Of a DNA stretch of 5,023 bases, positions 1 through 5,023 are shown piece by piece; within the stretch, counting starts at the first letter, position 1; every line of letters starts with the position of its first letter. Position numbers and translations under genes: made by a program. Origin of the DNA: Bacteroidota bacterium (lineage in GTDB: Bacteria; CLD3; SB21); assembly GCA_020438245.1 (NCBI GenBank), contig JAGQUY010000465.1, positions 1 to 5,023 of the forward strand, written 5' to 3'. The notes below the pieces were generated by a model. The model saw only the letters and a program-made list of their open reading frames with translations. It did no database searches and was not told the origin of the DNA.

Positions 1-971
1 TGCTTGTTGCGGGGGGTGCCCGGCCCTTGATTTACGGCATGTATCTGGCTGTGGTCGATCCGGGAGACTTGGTGGTGTATCCAACTCCATCCTGGAACAA
101 TCAGCACTACGTGCATATGACCGGCGCGCGCGGAGTGGAAGTTCCCTGCCATCCTCAGGATTCGTTTCTGCCGACGCGTGAGTTGCTCAAAGATAAACTC
201 CGGGGTGCACGGCTTCTCTCCCTCAATTCTCCTCTCAACCCTACCGGAACTGCTTTTTCCAAAGAAGCCTTGACGGGGATTTGTGAACTGGTCATCGAAG
301 AAAATCTGAGGCGGAGTTCCACGGAGCGGCCGTTGTATATCATATATGATCATATCTACTGGATGCTCACGTTTGGATCCACCACGCATGTGAATCCCGT
401 TTCACTGGTAAATGCAATCAGGCCGTATGTTGTTTTTGTAGACGGCATATCCAAGGCGTTTGCCGCAACCGGCGTTCGTGTCGGATGGGCAGTCGGTCCC
501 GAAGATCTGATCGAGCGCATGTCGGCAATTGCCGGACACGTTGGCGCGTGGGCGCCGAGGCCGGAGCAATTGGCTTCCGCCGAGCTGTTGAATCAACAGA
601 CCGAGATCGACCGATATCACGACATCATGAAGGCAGGAGTGCAGGCAAGGTTGGAGAGTCTGTATTCGCGCATCACTGCACTGGGCAAAGAAGGGCATCC
701 GGTTTTTGCCATTGAACCGATGGGTGCGATCTATTTGACCGCCAGGTTCAACCTGTTCGGGAAGACGACTCCGGATGGCACAAAACTTCTCACGAATGAA
801 TCCATTCGGCGATACCTCCTGCAGGACGCTCAGCTGGGAATCGTGCCCTTTCAGGCTTTCGGTCATGAAGGGGATACGGGGTGGTTTCGGTTATCGGTCG
901 GGGCCGTGTCCTTGAAGGACATCGATGAGGCGATGACCAGACTAAGATCTTCTCTTGGCCGGTTGAGTTGA
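1..971 (+). CDS. PLP-dependent class I/II aminotransferase, C-terminal part (5' end outside window)
   Basis: This is a fold-type I aminotransferase that would move an amino group between an amino acid and a 2-oxo acid in the cytoplasm; its substrate cannot be told. The reading frame is open from base 3, with LVAGGARP before the TTG at 27, so the gene continues leftwards and the TTG is not its start. About 320 residues are present against roughly 400-430 for full family members, so about 100 N-terminal residues are missing. Visible landmarks, in order, are YPTPSWNN (substrate and cofactor region), NSPLNPTGT (the conserved Asn-Pro-Thr-Gly loop), YDHIYW (the Asp/Tyr that contact PLP), and DGISKAFAATGVRVGW, whose lysine codon at 453-455 should form the Schiff base. 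WFRLSVG near the C-terminus has its Arg codon at 888-890, the expected carboxylate-binding arginine. All key residues are intact. The stop codon shares bases with the next gene's ATG (TGATG), making it the first visible gene of an operon. Confidence 0.93.
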   Translation, partial: LVAGGARPLIYGMYLAVVDPGDLVVYPTPSWNNQHYVHMTGARGVEVPCHPQDSFLPTRELLKDKLRGARLLSLNSPLNPTGTAFSKEALTGICELVIEENLRRSSTERPLYIIYDHIYWMLTFGSTTHVNPVSLVNAIRPYVVFVDGISKAFAATGVRVGWAVGPEDLIERMSAIAGHVGAWAPRPEQLASAELLNQQTEIDRYHDIMKAGVQARLESLYSRITALGKEGHPVFAIEPMGAIYLTARFNLFGKTTPDGTKLLTNESIRRYLLQDAQLGIVPFQAFGHEGDTGWFRLSVGAVSLKDIDEAMTRLRSSLGRLS

Positions 972-1627
972 TGGTCGAGATCGGGAAAAAAGCGCCGAAT
1001 CTTCAAGTCTCCGGATGGGCCCAGGGCGAAGCTACCAATCTCGATCGGCTGCTTGGAAAAGTCATTCTGGTTGAGGTCTTTCAGGTAAATTGTCCGGGCT
1101 GTTTCTTGTACGGACTGCCCGAAGCGATTGAAGTTTATTCGAAATATCGGAACGGCGACTTTGAAGTGCTTGGCTTGTCAACCGCTTTTGAAGACTTTGA
1201 TAAGAATACGTCGGAGAATTTGACAAAGCTTCTTTCTGACGGTGAAGTGGTTGGGCAGACACGGGCGACCTTGAGCGAACACGGTTGGCTGAATCAGCAA
1301 AAGCTGAGATACTCTATTCCTTTTCCGATAGCTATCGATCGCTTGATGGATCGCGATTCAGTCCATGTCGACGACAAAGTCAAGAGTGTGATCGAGCACG
1401 AAGTTCCCAATTTTGAGAGACTGAGCTATGGCGAGCAGATGCGCCTCACAACTAGGATCAGGGACTATCTGCTGCAGAGGGAGTACACGGCAGCGACGTT
1501 TGAAACCTACGGCATGCGGGGGACGCCGACCAGCTTGCTGATCGATAAACAGGGCGTCCTTCGGTACAACCTCTTTGGAACGACCGGCAAACTGGACCGG
1601 CTTGTTCGGGAGTTGCTTGCTGAATGA
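971..1627 (+). CDS. Redoxin / thioredoxin-fold protein with CPGC active site
   Basis: A 218-residue protein of the redoxin/TlpA-like type, probably a thiol-disulfide oxidoreductase. After an N-terminal GKKAPNLQVSGW stretch typical of redoxins comes the strand VILVEVFQVN and the motif C41-P-G-C44, where a thioredoxin has CGPC or CPPC. The cis-proline motif GTPTS (Pro186) is followed by LLIDKQGVLRY, the usual last strands. About 140 residues separate CxxC from the cis-Pro, clearly more than in a minimal thioredoxin, so there is a helical insertion around residues 75-170. No signal peptide or membrane segment is seen, so it should be cytoplasmic, unlike most TlpA proteins, which face the periplasm. 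I chose ATG 971, which overlaps the aminotransferase stop by one base; a TTG at 968 is in frame but less likely. No clear Shine-Dalgarno precedes it, fitting coupled translation. Partner and substrate are unknown. Confidence 0.87.
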   Translation: MVEIGKKAPNLQVSGWAQGEATNLDRLLGKVILVEVFQVNCPGCFLYGLPEAIEVYSKYRNGDFEVLGLSTAFEDFDKNTSENLTKLLSDGEVVGQTRATLSEHGWLNQQKLRYSIPFPIAIDRLMDRDSVHVDDKVKSVIEHEVPNFERLSYGEQMRLTTRIRDYLLQREYTAATFETYGMRGTPTSLLIDKQGVLRYNLFGTTGKLDRLVRELLAE

Positions 1628-1881
1628 AAGAAAAGCCGCCGACAGCGGACGAGGTTTTTGTCAACCTGATCAGAGTGGCCCGGGAAGACGCGAAGATCGG
1701 TAAGTTTGTCCGGGCGATTGTGGACATGGGCGACTTCGACCGGAAATCCGTCATCAACACGTTCATTCACGAAATGGCTCTGAAAGGAGCCCCTGCCGAG
1801 TTTATCAAAGCGGTTGCCGCCCTCCGGGATTCACAAATGGCCGCCCAAGTTAAAATCCTCCTGCTGGATCACAAAGCCTGA
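1624..1881 (+). CDS. Hypothetical 85-residue helical protein
   Basis: I do not recognise this family. The ATG overlaps the redoxin stop in an ATGA arrangement, and a modest GGGAG lies 11 bases upstream (1608-1612), so it is probably translated by coupling. The protein is short, lacks cysteine, and has no signal peptide or membrane segment. Its composition suggests several amphipathic helices: an N-terminal one containing DEVFVNLIRVAREDAKIGKF, a middle one after DFDRKSVINTFI, and a C-terminal one around AEFIKAVAALRDSQMAAQVK. The reading frame is credible because of its position and spacing in the operon and its normal composition, not because of a homologue. It may assist the redoxin or the aminotransferase, but that is inference from gene order alone. 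It is the last gene before a 56-base gap. Confidence 0.72.
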   Translation: MKEKPPTADEVFVNLIRVAREDAKIGKFVRAIVDMGDFDRKSVINTFIHEMALKGAPAEFIKAVAALRDSQMAAQVKILLLDHKA

Positions 1882-1901
1882 AACTTATCCTCGTGATTTA
1901 A

Positions 1902-1936
1902 GTATACCCCTTTGGACGATAACAAGGAGGGTATAC
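1902..1936 (+). promoter_or_regulatory. RNA hairpin enclosing the Shine-Dalgarno of the GIN-domain gene
   Basis: The arm 1902-1914 (GTATACCCCTTTG) pairs with 1923-1936 (CAAGGAGGGTATAC). This gives 13 pairs with one G-U wobble (1911/1926), one bulged A (1928) and an 8-base loop GACGATAA. The outer eight pairs are perfect. The whole ribosome-binding sequence AAGGAGGG is in the 3' arm, and the stem ends one base before the ATG at 1938. If the leader RNA includes this segment, initiation should be hindered unless the stem is opened by heat, a ligand, a protein or an sRNA. The same dyad could alternatively be a DNA operator. The pairing is seen directly; the regulatory role is inferred. Confidence 0.6.
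1924..1931 (+). promoter_or_regulatory. Strong Shine-Dalgarno (AAGGAGGG) for the GIN-domain gene
   Basis: This near-perfect anti-16S match lies 6-7 bases before the ATG at 1938 and fixes that start codon. It is the only strong ribosome-binding site in the window; the other starts are coupled, weak or without a visible site. It is unusual in being embedded in the hairpin at 1902-1936. Confidence 0.85.
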
Positions 1937-1937
1937 C

Positions 1938-2642
1938 ATGAAATATAGAATTATGCTGATGAGCGCGGCACTACTGTTCGCAGGGTCCGTGCTGGCAAAC
2001 GCCCAAACACGAAAAGAAACCCGTACTGTGGAGCCCTTCCACACTGTCGTGACCAAAGGCAGTGAAGACGTTTATGTAAAACAAGGAAATACCCAGTCGT
2101 TGGTCATTGAGGCTGACGAAGATGTACTGAAAGACATCGTTTCCGAAGTGCATAATGGCGTTCTGAAAATCGGCCTGGAAGATCGGTGGTTTGACCGAAC
2201 CTGGACAAACAAACGAATCAAAGTGTATGTCACCATGCCGGTGGTCAAAGGATTCAAGCTGAGCGGTTCCGGAGAAATAATCGGCGAGGGGGACATCAAG
2301 AGCGATGATCTGAGCCTGACCATCAGTGGTTCAGGAAAAATCAGGATGAATGTATTTGCCGAGACCATCAGCAGTGAGATTTCCGGATCCGGCGATGTCC
2401 GTTTGTCGGGCACCACCACCGAGTACAATTGCAGAATCAGCGGTTCCGGCAATATCGACGCCATGGATCTTAGAACCGAAAACTGCCGCGCCAAAATCAG
2501 CGGAGCGGGGGATGCGCGCGTGAGCGTTTCAGGAGATCTGGATGTACAAATCAGTGGAAGCGGAAATATAGCCTATGCAGGCGATCCCAAGACCGTGAAC
2601 ACAAGGGTTTCCGGCTCGGGCAACGTACGCAAGATGAAATAA
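1938..2642 (+). CDS. Secreted head GIN domain-containing (DUF2807) protein
   Basis: A 234-residue exported protein of the DUF2807 / putative auto-transporter adhesin head GIN domain family. The family forms beta-helical folds on or outside the cell; its molecular role is poorly known. Residues 1-22 form a Sec signal peptide: MKYR, then a hydrophobic core to about residue 18, then ANA with likely cleavage before Gln23. There is no lipobox cysteine. VEPFHTVVTKGSEDVYVKQG opens the domain as in other members. SGSG-type turns recur at residues 109, 130, 149, 168, 188 (SGAG), 206 and 225, a spacing of 18-21 residues as expected for stacked beta-solenoid coils. The length is normal and the protein ends just after the last repeat (VRKMK). 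Only two cysteines occur in the mature part, at 165 and 183. The gene has the window's best ribosome-binding site, and a DUF6958-like gene follows four bases downstream. Confidence 0.9.
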   Translation: MKYRIMLMSAALLFAGSVLANAQTRKETRTVEPFHTVVTKGSEDVYVKQGNTQSLVIEADEDVLKDIVSEVHNGVLKIGLEDRWFDRTWTNKRIKVYVTMPVVKGFKLSGSGEIIGEGDIKSDDLSLTISGSGKIRMNVFAETISSEISGSGDVRLSGTTTEYNCRISGSGNIDAMDLRTENCRAKISGAGDARVSVSGDLDVQISGSGNIAYAGDPKTVNTRVSGSGNVRKMK

Positions 2643-2646
2643 AACG

Positions 2647-2925
2647 GTGGAAGAGAGAATTCTGACACGCCATCCGCTCGGCAAAAAGGGCGTACGAATC
2701 GGCAAAGAGCGGTACGAATTGATTGCGAGTGAAATCAAACGTGCCTTGTCAACCAAAGACTTGACGTACACCGAGCTGACAGATGTTATCGAACGCCGGC
2801 TTGGAAAACGGTTTGACGGTTCGATCCCCTGGTATACGGTTACGGTCAAATTGGATCTGGAGGCACGGGGTATTGTGGTCAAGGCCGACAGAAAGACTTC
2901 CAAATTGAGACTGAAACGACGATAA
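2647..2925 (+). CDS. DUF6958-like small protein
   Basis: A 92-residue basic cytoplasmic protein. The pattern HPLGKKGVRIGKERYELI, followed by a helix, then FDGSIPWYTVTVKLDLEARG and a basic tail, matches my recollection of the DUF6958 family, whose function is unknown. The layout of helix, helix, then VKLDLEARGIV and a short hairpin resembles a winged-helix-like fold, so nucleic-acid or protein binding is possible but not shown. Translation starts at GTG 2647, four bases after the preceding stop; no ATG is available in frame upstream, and the conserved N-terminal region begins about six residues later. No convincing Shine-Dalgarno precedes it, so reinitiation after the GIN-domain gene is likely. 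It is the last gene of the unit, with an intrinsic terminator starting about 30 bases after its stop. Confidence 0.8.
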   Translation: MEERILTRHPLGKKGVRIGKERYELIASEIKRALSTKDLTYTELTDVIERRLGKRFDGSIPWYTVTVKLDLEARGIVVKADRKTSKLRLKRR

Positions 2926-2954
2926 TTTTTTTCGGTAGGTAGGATTAAGAGAGG

Positions 2955-2984
2955 GCGGCGATTCGAGGGAATCGTCGCTTTTTT
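2955..2984 (+). terminator. Rho-independent terminator after the DUF6958-like gene
   Basis: The arm GCGGCGATTC (2955-2964) pairs with GAATCGTCGC (2969-2978). This makes ten pairs with one G-U wobble around the loop GAGG, followed at once by six T residues (2979-2984). It ends + strand transcription of the upstream unit. On the - strand the stem is followed by CCTCTCTTAATCC with no U-tract, so it does not look like an efficient terminator for the convergent gene ending at 2994. Confidence 0.9.
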
Positions 2985-2993
2985 ATTGTACGC

Positions 2994-4454
2994 TCAGACG
3001 GTCATCCACTCTTTGATTGGAGAAGAGGCGGCGTGTTTATGAAGGAACTCGTTCGTTCGGGAGTGGTACGCATACTCTTTGGACCACTCCTCATGATGTG
3101 CGGCTAACTCGGAAACGGCATGCACGGTGTAATCGACTTCCTCATTGGACATGATTGGATGGAGAGACATACGAATCCAGCCCGGTTTTTCAGACAGATC
3201 GCCGCCGTCAATCTTGCTTGTTATTTTTTCTGAGACATCCTGCGGAATATTGAGCAGATAATGGCCGTAGGTGCCGGCACAGGAGCAACCGCCCCTGACT
3301 TGAACGCCAAAGTAGTCATTGAGCAGTTTCACCCCCAAATTGTAGTGAAGACCCTCTATATAAAAAGAGAAAACAGCAAGCCGGTTCCGGTGTTTGTTGG
3401 CCAGTACATTCAATTTCGGAATGTCCGGCAGTTTACGGAAAACACGTTCAACTATTTCGTGTTCACGGTCCATCAGGTTCTTCGTACCCATTTTCTCTTT
3501 CAGCCGGACACACAGCGCCGCTTTGATCGTCTGAAGAAACGGAGGAGTGCCGCCATCCTCACGCGATTCGATATCGTCCACGAATTTTCGCCCGCCCCAG
3601 GGGTTGGTCCAATCCACCGTTCCGCCTCCCGGTTGGTCGGGTACCTTGTTGGAGTATAGCCGAGCATCGAAAATCAGCACGCCCGGTGTTCCCGGTCCGC
3701 CGAGAAACTTGTGCGGAGAAAAATAAATGGCGTCCAGTTTCTCCATGGGATCCGAAGGCCGCATGTTGATCTGTACATAGGGCGCACTGCACGCAAAATC
3801 CACGAAACAGAAACCGCCCTGTTCATGCATCAGCCTGGCCATGGCTGCGTATGGAGTTGTCAGACCGGTGACGTTGGAACAAGCGGTTACGGATGCAATT
3901 TTCAGGCGCCGGTCTTTGTATTTCTTCAGAAGATCCTGCAGATGATTGAGATTGACGTCGCCCGAGACGTCGGGCATGATACATTCGACATCGGCAATGG
4001 TCTCCAGCCAAGATGTATGGTTGGAGTGATGTTCCATGTGGGTAACAAACACGACCGGCTTGTCCACCTTTGACATTTGCAGAAGCGGCGAAAGTTGTTC
4101 GGGGATTCTCAGCCCCAATATTCGTTGAAACTTGGCAACCACTCCGGTCATCCCCGAAGCCTGCGTAATGATCACGTCCTCTTTGGTCGCGCCGACGTGG
4201 TCCTTGATGATACGGTGGGCTTCATGGTACGCTTCCGTCATGTAGGTTCCGGTAACGGTGGTCTCGGTATGGGTGTTGCCCACAAAAGGACCGAACTGTT
4301 CCAGCATACGGCGTTCAATCGGTCCATACAACCGGCCGCTGGCCGTCCAATCGGCGTATACCAGTTTTTGCATGCCGCGAGGTGTTTCGAACGTCTGATC
4401 GTGGCCGATGACAGAATCCCGAAACGGTTTGAAATAAACTTCAAGATTATCCAT
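2994..4454 (-). CDS. Class V aminotransferase-fold PLP enzyme, cysteine desulfurase-like
   Basis: A 486-residue fold-type I PLP enzyme of the class V aminotransferase/cysteine desulfurase superfamily (SufS, CsdA, kynureninase, MOCOS N-domain relatives). In order it shows YADWTASGRLYGPIE near the N-terminus, EHHSN (His142/143; one should stack on the PLP ring), VDFACSAPY (Asp219, the pyridine-nitrogen partner), and YFSPHKFLGGPGTPGVLIFD with Lys249 as the Schiff-base lysine. A late VRGGCSCAGTYGH segment carries Cys390 and Cys392, where desulfurases have their catalytic-loop cysteine. Cofactor residues are complete. The enzyme may therefore take sulfur from cysteine, but lyase or epimerase activity is equally possible in this superfamily. 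It is longer than SufS (about 400), with extra residues around 265-305 and a C-terminal tail. The ATG at 4454 is the only standard start between the upstream in-frame stop at 4503 and the conserved region; no Shine-Dalgarno is evident. No isc/suf genes lie nearby. Confidence 0.92.
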   Translation of the reverse strand: MDNLEVYFKPFRDSVIGHDQTFETPRGMQKLVYADWTASGRLYGPIERRMLEQFGPFVGNTHTETTVTGTYMTEAYHEAHRIIKDHVGATKEDVIITQASGMTGVVAKFQRILGLRIPEQLSPLLQMSKVDKPVVFVTHMEHHSNHTSWLETIADVECIMPDVSGDVNLNHLQDLLKKYKDRRLKIASVTACSNVTGLTTPYAAMARLMHEQGGFCFVDFACSAPYVQINMRPSDPMEKLDAIYFSPHKFLGGPGTPGVLIFDARLYSNKVPDQPGGGTVDWTNPWGGRKFVDDIESREDGGTPPFLQTIKAALCVRLKEKMGTKNLMDREHEIVERVFRKLPDIPKLNVLANKHRNRLAVFSFYIEGLHYNLGVKLLNDYFGVQVRGGCSCAGTYGHYLLNIPQDVSEKITSKIDGGDLSEKPGWIRMSLHPIMSNEEVDYTVHAVSELAAHHEEWSKEYAYHSRTNEFLHKHAASSPIKEWMTV

Positions 4455-4462
4455 GGGTGCCC

Positions 4463-4492
4463 AATATAGGAAACTTATGGCATCGGGAGCAA
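4463..4492 (-). promoter_or_regulatory. Weak candidate promoter for the class V enzyme gene
   Basis: On the - strand TATATT (4468-4463) resembles a -10 element. A poor -35, TTGCTC (4492-4487), lies 18 bases upstream. Transcription would begin near 4456, almost at the ATG (4454). The -35 overlaps the hairpin at 4482-4499. The match is weak and could be chance in an AT-richer gap. Confidence 0.25.
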
Positions 4493-4503
4493 TCCCGATT
4501 TTT
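4482..4503 (+). terminator. Terminator-like hairpin with GCAA loop in the divergent gap
   Basis: ATCGGGA (4482-4488) and TCCCGAT (4493-4499) form a perfect 7-bp stem closed by the GNRA tetraloop GCAA, and T residues run to 4503 on the + strand. The shape is that of a small intrinsic terminator for + strand transcription, yet no + strand gene lies upstream within the previous 1.5 kb. It could block antisense read-through from within the - strand gene into the reductase gene. It could instead be a 5'-leader structure of the - strand gene, or a protein-binding dyad. Confidence 0.45.
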
Positions 4504-4516
4504 AATAGGCTAAGAT

Positions 4517-4545
4517 TTGTCTTATGAAGTTGATTTGTATATACT
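4517..4545 (+). promoter_or_regulatory. Candidate sigma70-type promoter of the aldo/keto reductase
   Basis: TTGTCT (4517-4522) and TATACT (4540-4545) are separated by exactly 17 bases, matching the consensus at four of six and five of six positions. Initiation would be expected at about 4551-4553, on the reductase ATG itself. This agrees with the absence of a Shine-Dalgarno and suggests a leaderless mRNA. If the host belongs to Bacteroidota, whose promoters differ, TTGATTTG at 4530-4537 is an alternative element. Confidence 0.45.
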
Positions 4546-4549
4546 TCAT
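4524..4549. promoter_or_regulatory. Candidate operator dyad over the reductase -10 region
   Basis: ATGAAGT (4524-4530) and its exact reverse complement ACTTCAT (4543-4549) are separated by 12 bases. The half-site centres are 19 bp apart, close to two helical turns. The right half overlaps the candidate -10 element and ends just before the start codon, a typical repressor-site position. No regulator gene is visible in the window, so the role is inferred. Confidence 0.35.
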
Positions 4550-4552
4550 GCC

Positions 4553-5023
4553 ATGTTGCGTCCTCTCGGAAACACCTCGTTGTCCTGCTATCCCCTTGGT
4601 TTTGGCTCTTACCGGGTCAATGAGGGAAACCCGGTGCACGAAGCAGCGCTTCGGTCGTATTTGGATAACGGCGGGAACCTCGTGGATACCAGTTCCAATT
4701 ACGGGGATGGTCTTTCGGAAATACTCGTCGGACGGGTTGTCAAGGATTTCGTCCGCGAAAAAATAATTGTGGTGACCAAGGCCGGCTATATGCAGGGACA
4801 AAACCTCTCGCTGGCAAAAACCCGTGCTTTTCCGGAGGTCGTCGAATTTGGAGAAGGTCTTTGGCATTGCATTCATCCGGAGTTCCTGGAAAGTCAGGTC
4901 GAACAGAGTCTTCGCCGCATGAAGTTGGAAGTGCTGGATGTCTTTCTTCTTCACAATCCTGAGTACTTCATCAACTACACGGCCCGTTTTGATCCGATTC
5001 ACGAGGACGTGTTGGATATTTTT
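4553..5023 (+). CDS. Aldo/keto reductase, N-terminal part (3' end outside window)
   Basis: The first 157 codons of an NAD(P)H-dependent aldo/keto reductase with a TIM-barrel fold; the frame is open to the last base. It begins MLRPLGNTSLSCYPLGFGSYRV, the usual opening of the family, which decides for ATG 4553. An ATG five bases earlier is out of frame, and an in-frame TTG at 4535 would add residues the family does not have. The catalytic tetrad is complete: Asp45 and Tyr50 (in LVDTSSNYGDG), Lys76 (in IIVVTKAGY) and His134 (in VFLLHNPEYF). Residues 79-111, between the lysine strand and the next helix, are longer than in compact members and contain FGEGLWHCIHPEFL, as in a divergent subgroup. The substrate is unknown. 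The gene is divergent from the class V enzyme gene and shares its control region. No Shine-Dalgarno is visible. Confidence 0.92.
   Translation, partial: MLRPLGNTSLSCYPLGFGSYRVNEGNPVHEAALRSYLDNGGNLVDTSSNYGDGLSEILVGRVVKDFVREKIIVVTKAGYMQGQNLSLAKTRAFPEVVEFGEGLWHCIHPEFLESQVEQSLRRMKLEVLDVFLLHNPEYFINYTARFDPIHEDVLDIF

Noticed and set aside
27..29. TTG at 27 as the start of the aminotransferase
   Set aside because: The frame is open to the left edge and the upstream residues LVAGGARP fit the family, so the true start is outside the window.
339..355. Overlapping 12-bp palindromes ATCATATATGAT and ATATGATCATAT
   Set aside because: They lie within conserved aminotransferase coding sequence (IIYDHIY) and can be explained by codons; no promoter or second feature is nearby.
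402..866. Long open frame (154 codons) on the - strand inside the aminotransferase
   Set aside because: It lies wholly antisense to a gene with intact catalytic motifs, its product has no recognisable domain, and no ribosome-binding site supports it.
2072..2494. 140-codon - strand frame inside the GIN-domain gene
   Set aside because: It is created by reverse translation of the repeated SGSG-type segments; the + strand has a signal peptide, a Shine-Dalgarno and a family match.
3261..4469. Three + strand open frames (3261-3659, 3711-4073, 4077-4469) opposite the class V enzyme gene
   Set aside because: They mirror a well-supported coding gene, their products look like low-information antisense translations, and none has a credible start context.
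4524..4766. Open + strand frame of 80 codons starting at ATG 4524
   Set aside because: It overlaps the start of the aldo/keto reductase in another frame, and its product is cysteine-rich without family features.
4502..5002. 166-codon open frame on the - strand at the right edge
   Set aside because: The opposite strand encodes an aldo/keto reductase with a complete Asp-Tyr-Lys-His tetrad, so this frame is a shadow.

Overview
The window comes from a bacterial chromosome of roughly balanced base composition. It holds seven genes: five on the + strand, one on the - strand, and one more on the + strand that runs off the right edge. The species cannot be fixed from the sequence. The clear Shine-Dalgarno site at 1924-1931, the Sec signal peptide on a GIN-type adhesin-like protein and the set of enzyme families suggest a Gram-negative, environmental-type bacterium, possibly of the Bacteroidota/Chlorobi or Nitrospirota kind. 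That is inference only. I see no tRNA, rRNA, insertion sequence, CRISPR array or phage gene.

Left region (1-1881): a tightly packed operon. The C-terminal part of a class I/II PLP-dependent aminotransferase enters from the left edge. Its stop overlaps the start of a cytoplasmic thioredoxin-fold protein with a CPGC motif (TGATG). That gene in turn overlaps an 85-residue helical protein of unknown function (ATGA). The overlaps point to translational coupling and a shared physiological role, which the sequence does not reveal.

Middle region (1882-2990): after a 56-base gap comes a secreted head-GIN/DUF2807 protein with seven regularly spaced SGSG-type repeats. Its Shine-Dalgarno sequence lies inside a 13-pair hairpin that ends one base before the ATG, the most striking regulatory structure in the window. 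A DUF6958-like small protein follows four bases after its stop. A strong intrinsic terminator (2955-2984) closes this unit.

Right region (2994-5023): a 486-residue class V aminotransferase/cysteine-desulfurase-like enzyme lies on the - strand, convergent with the previous unit. It is divergent from an aldo/keto reductase whose first 157 codons are present. The roughly 98-base gap between these two genes contains a plausible sigma70-type promoter placed so that the reductase mRNA would be leaderless, a 7-bp dyad over its -10 element, and a terminator-like GCAA hairpin. No obviously new multi-gene system is visible. The best leads are regulatory (the 1902-1936 hairpin and the 4482-4553 control region) and the uncharacterised aminotransferase-redoxin-small protein operon.
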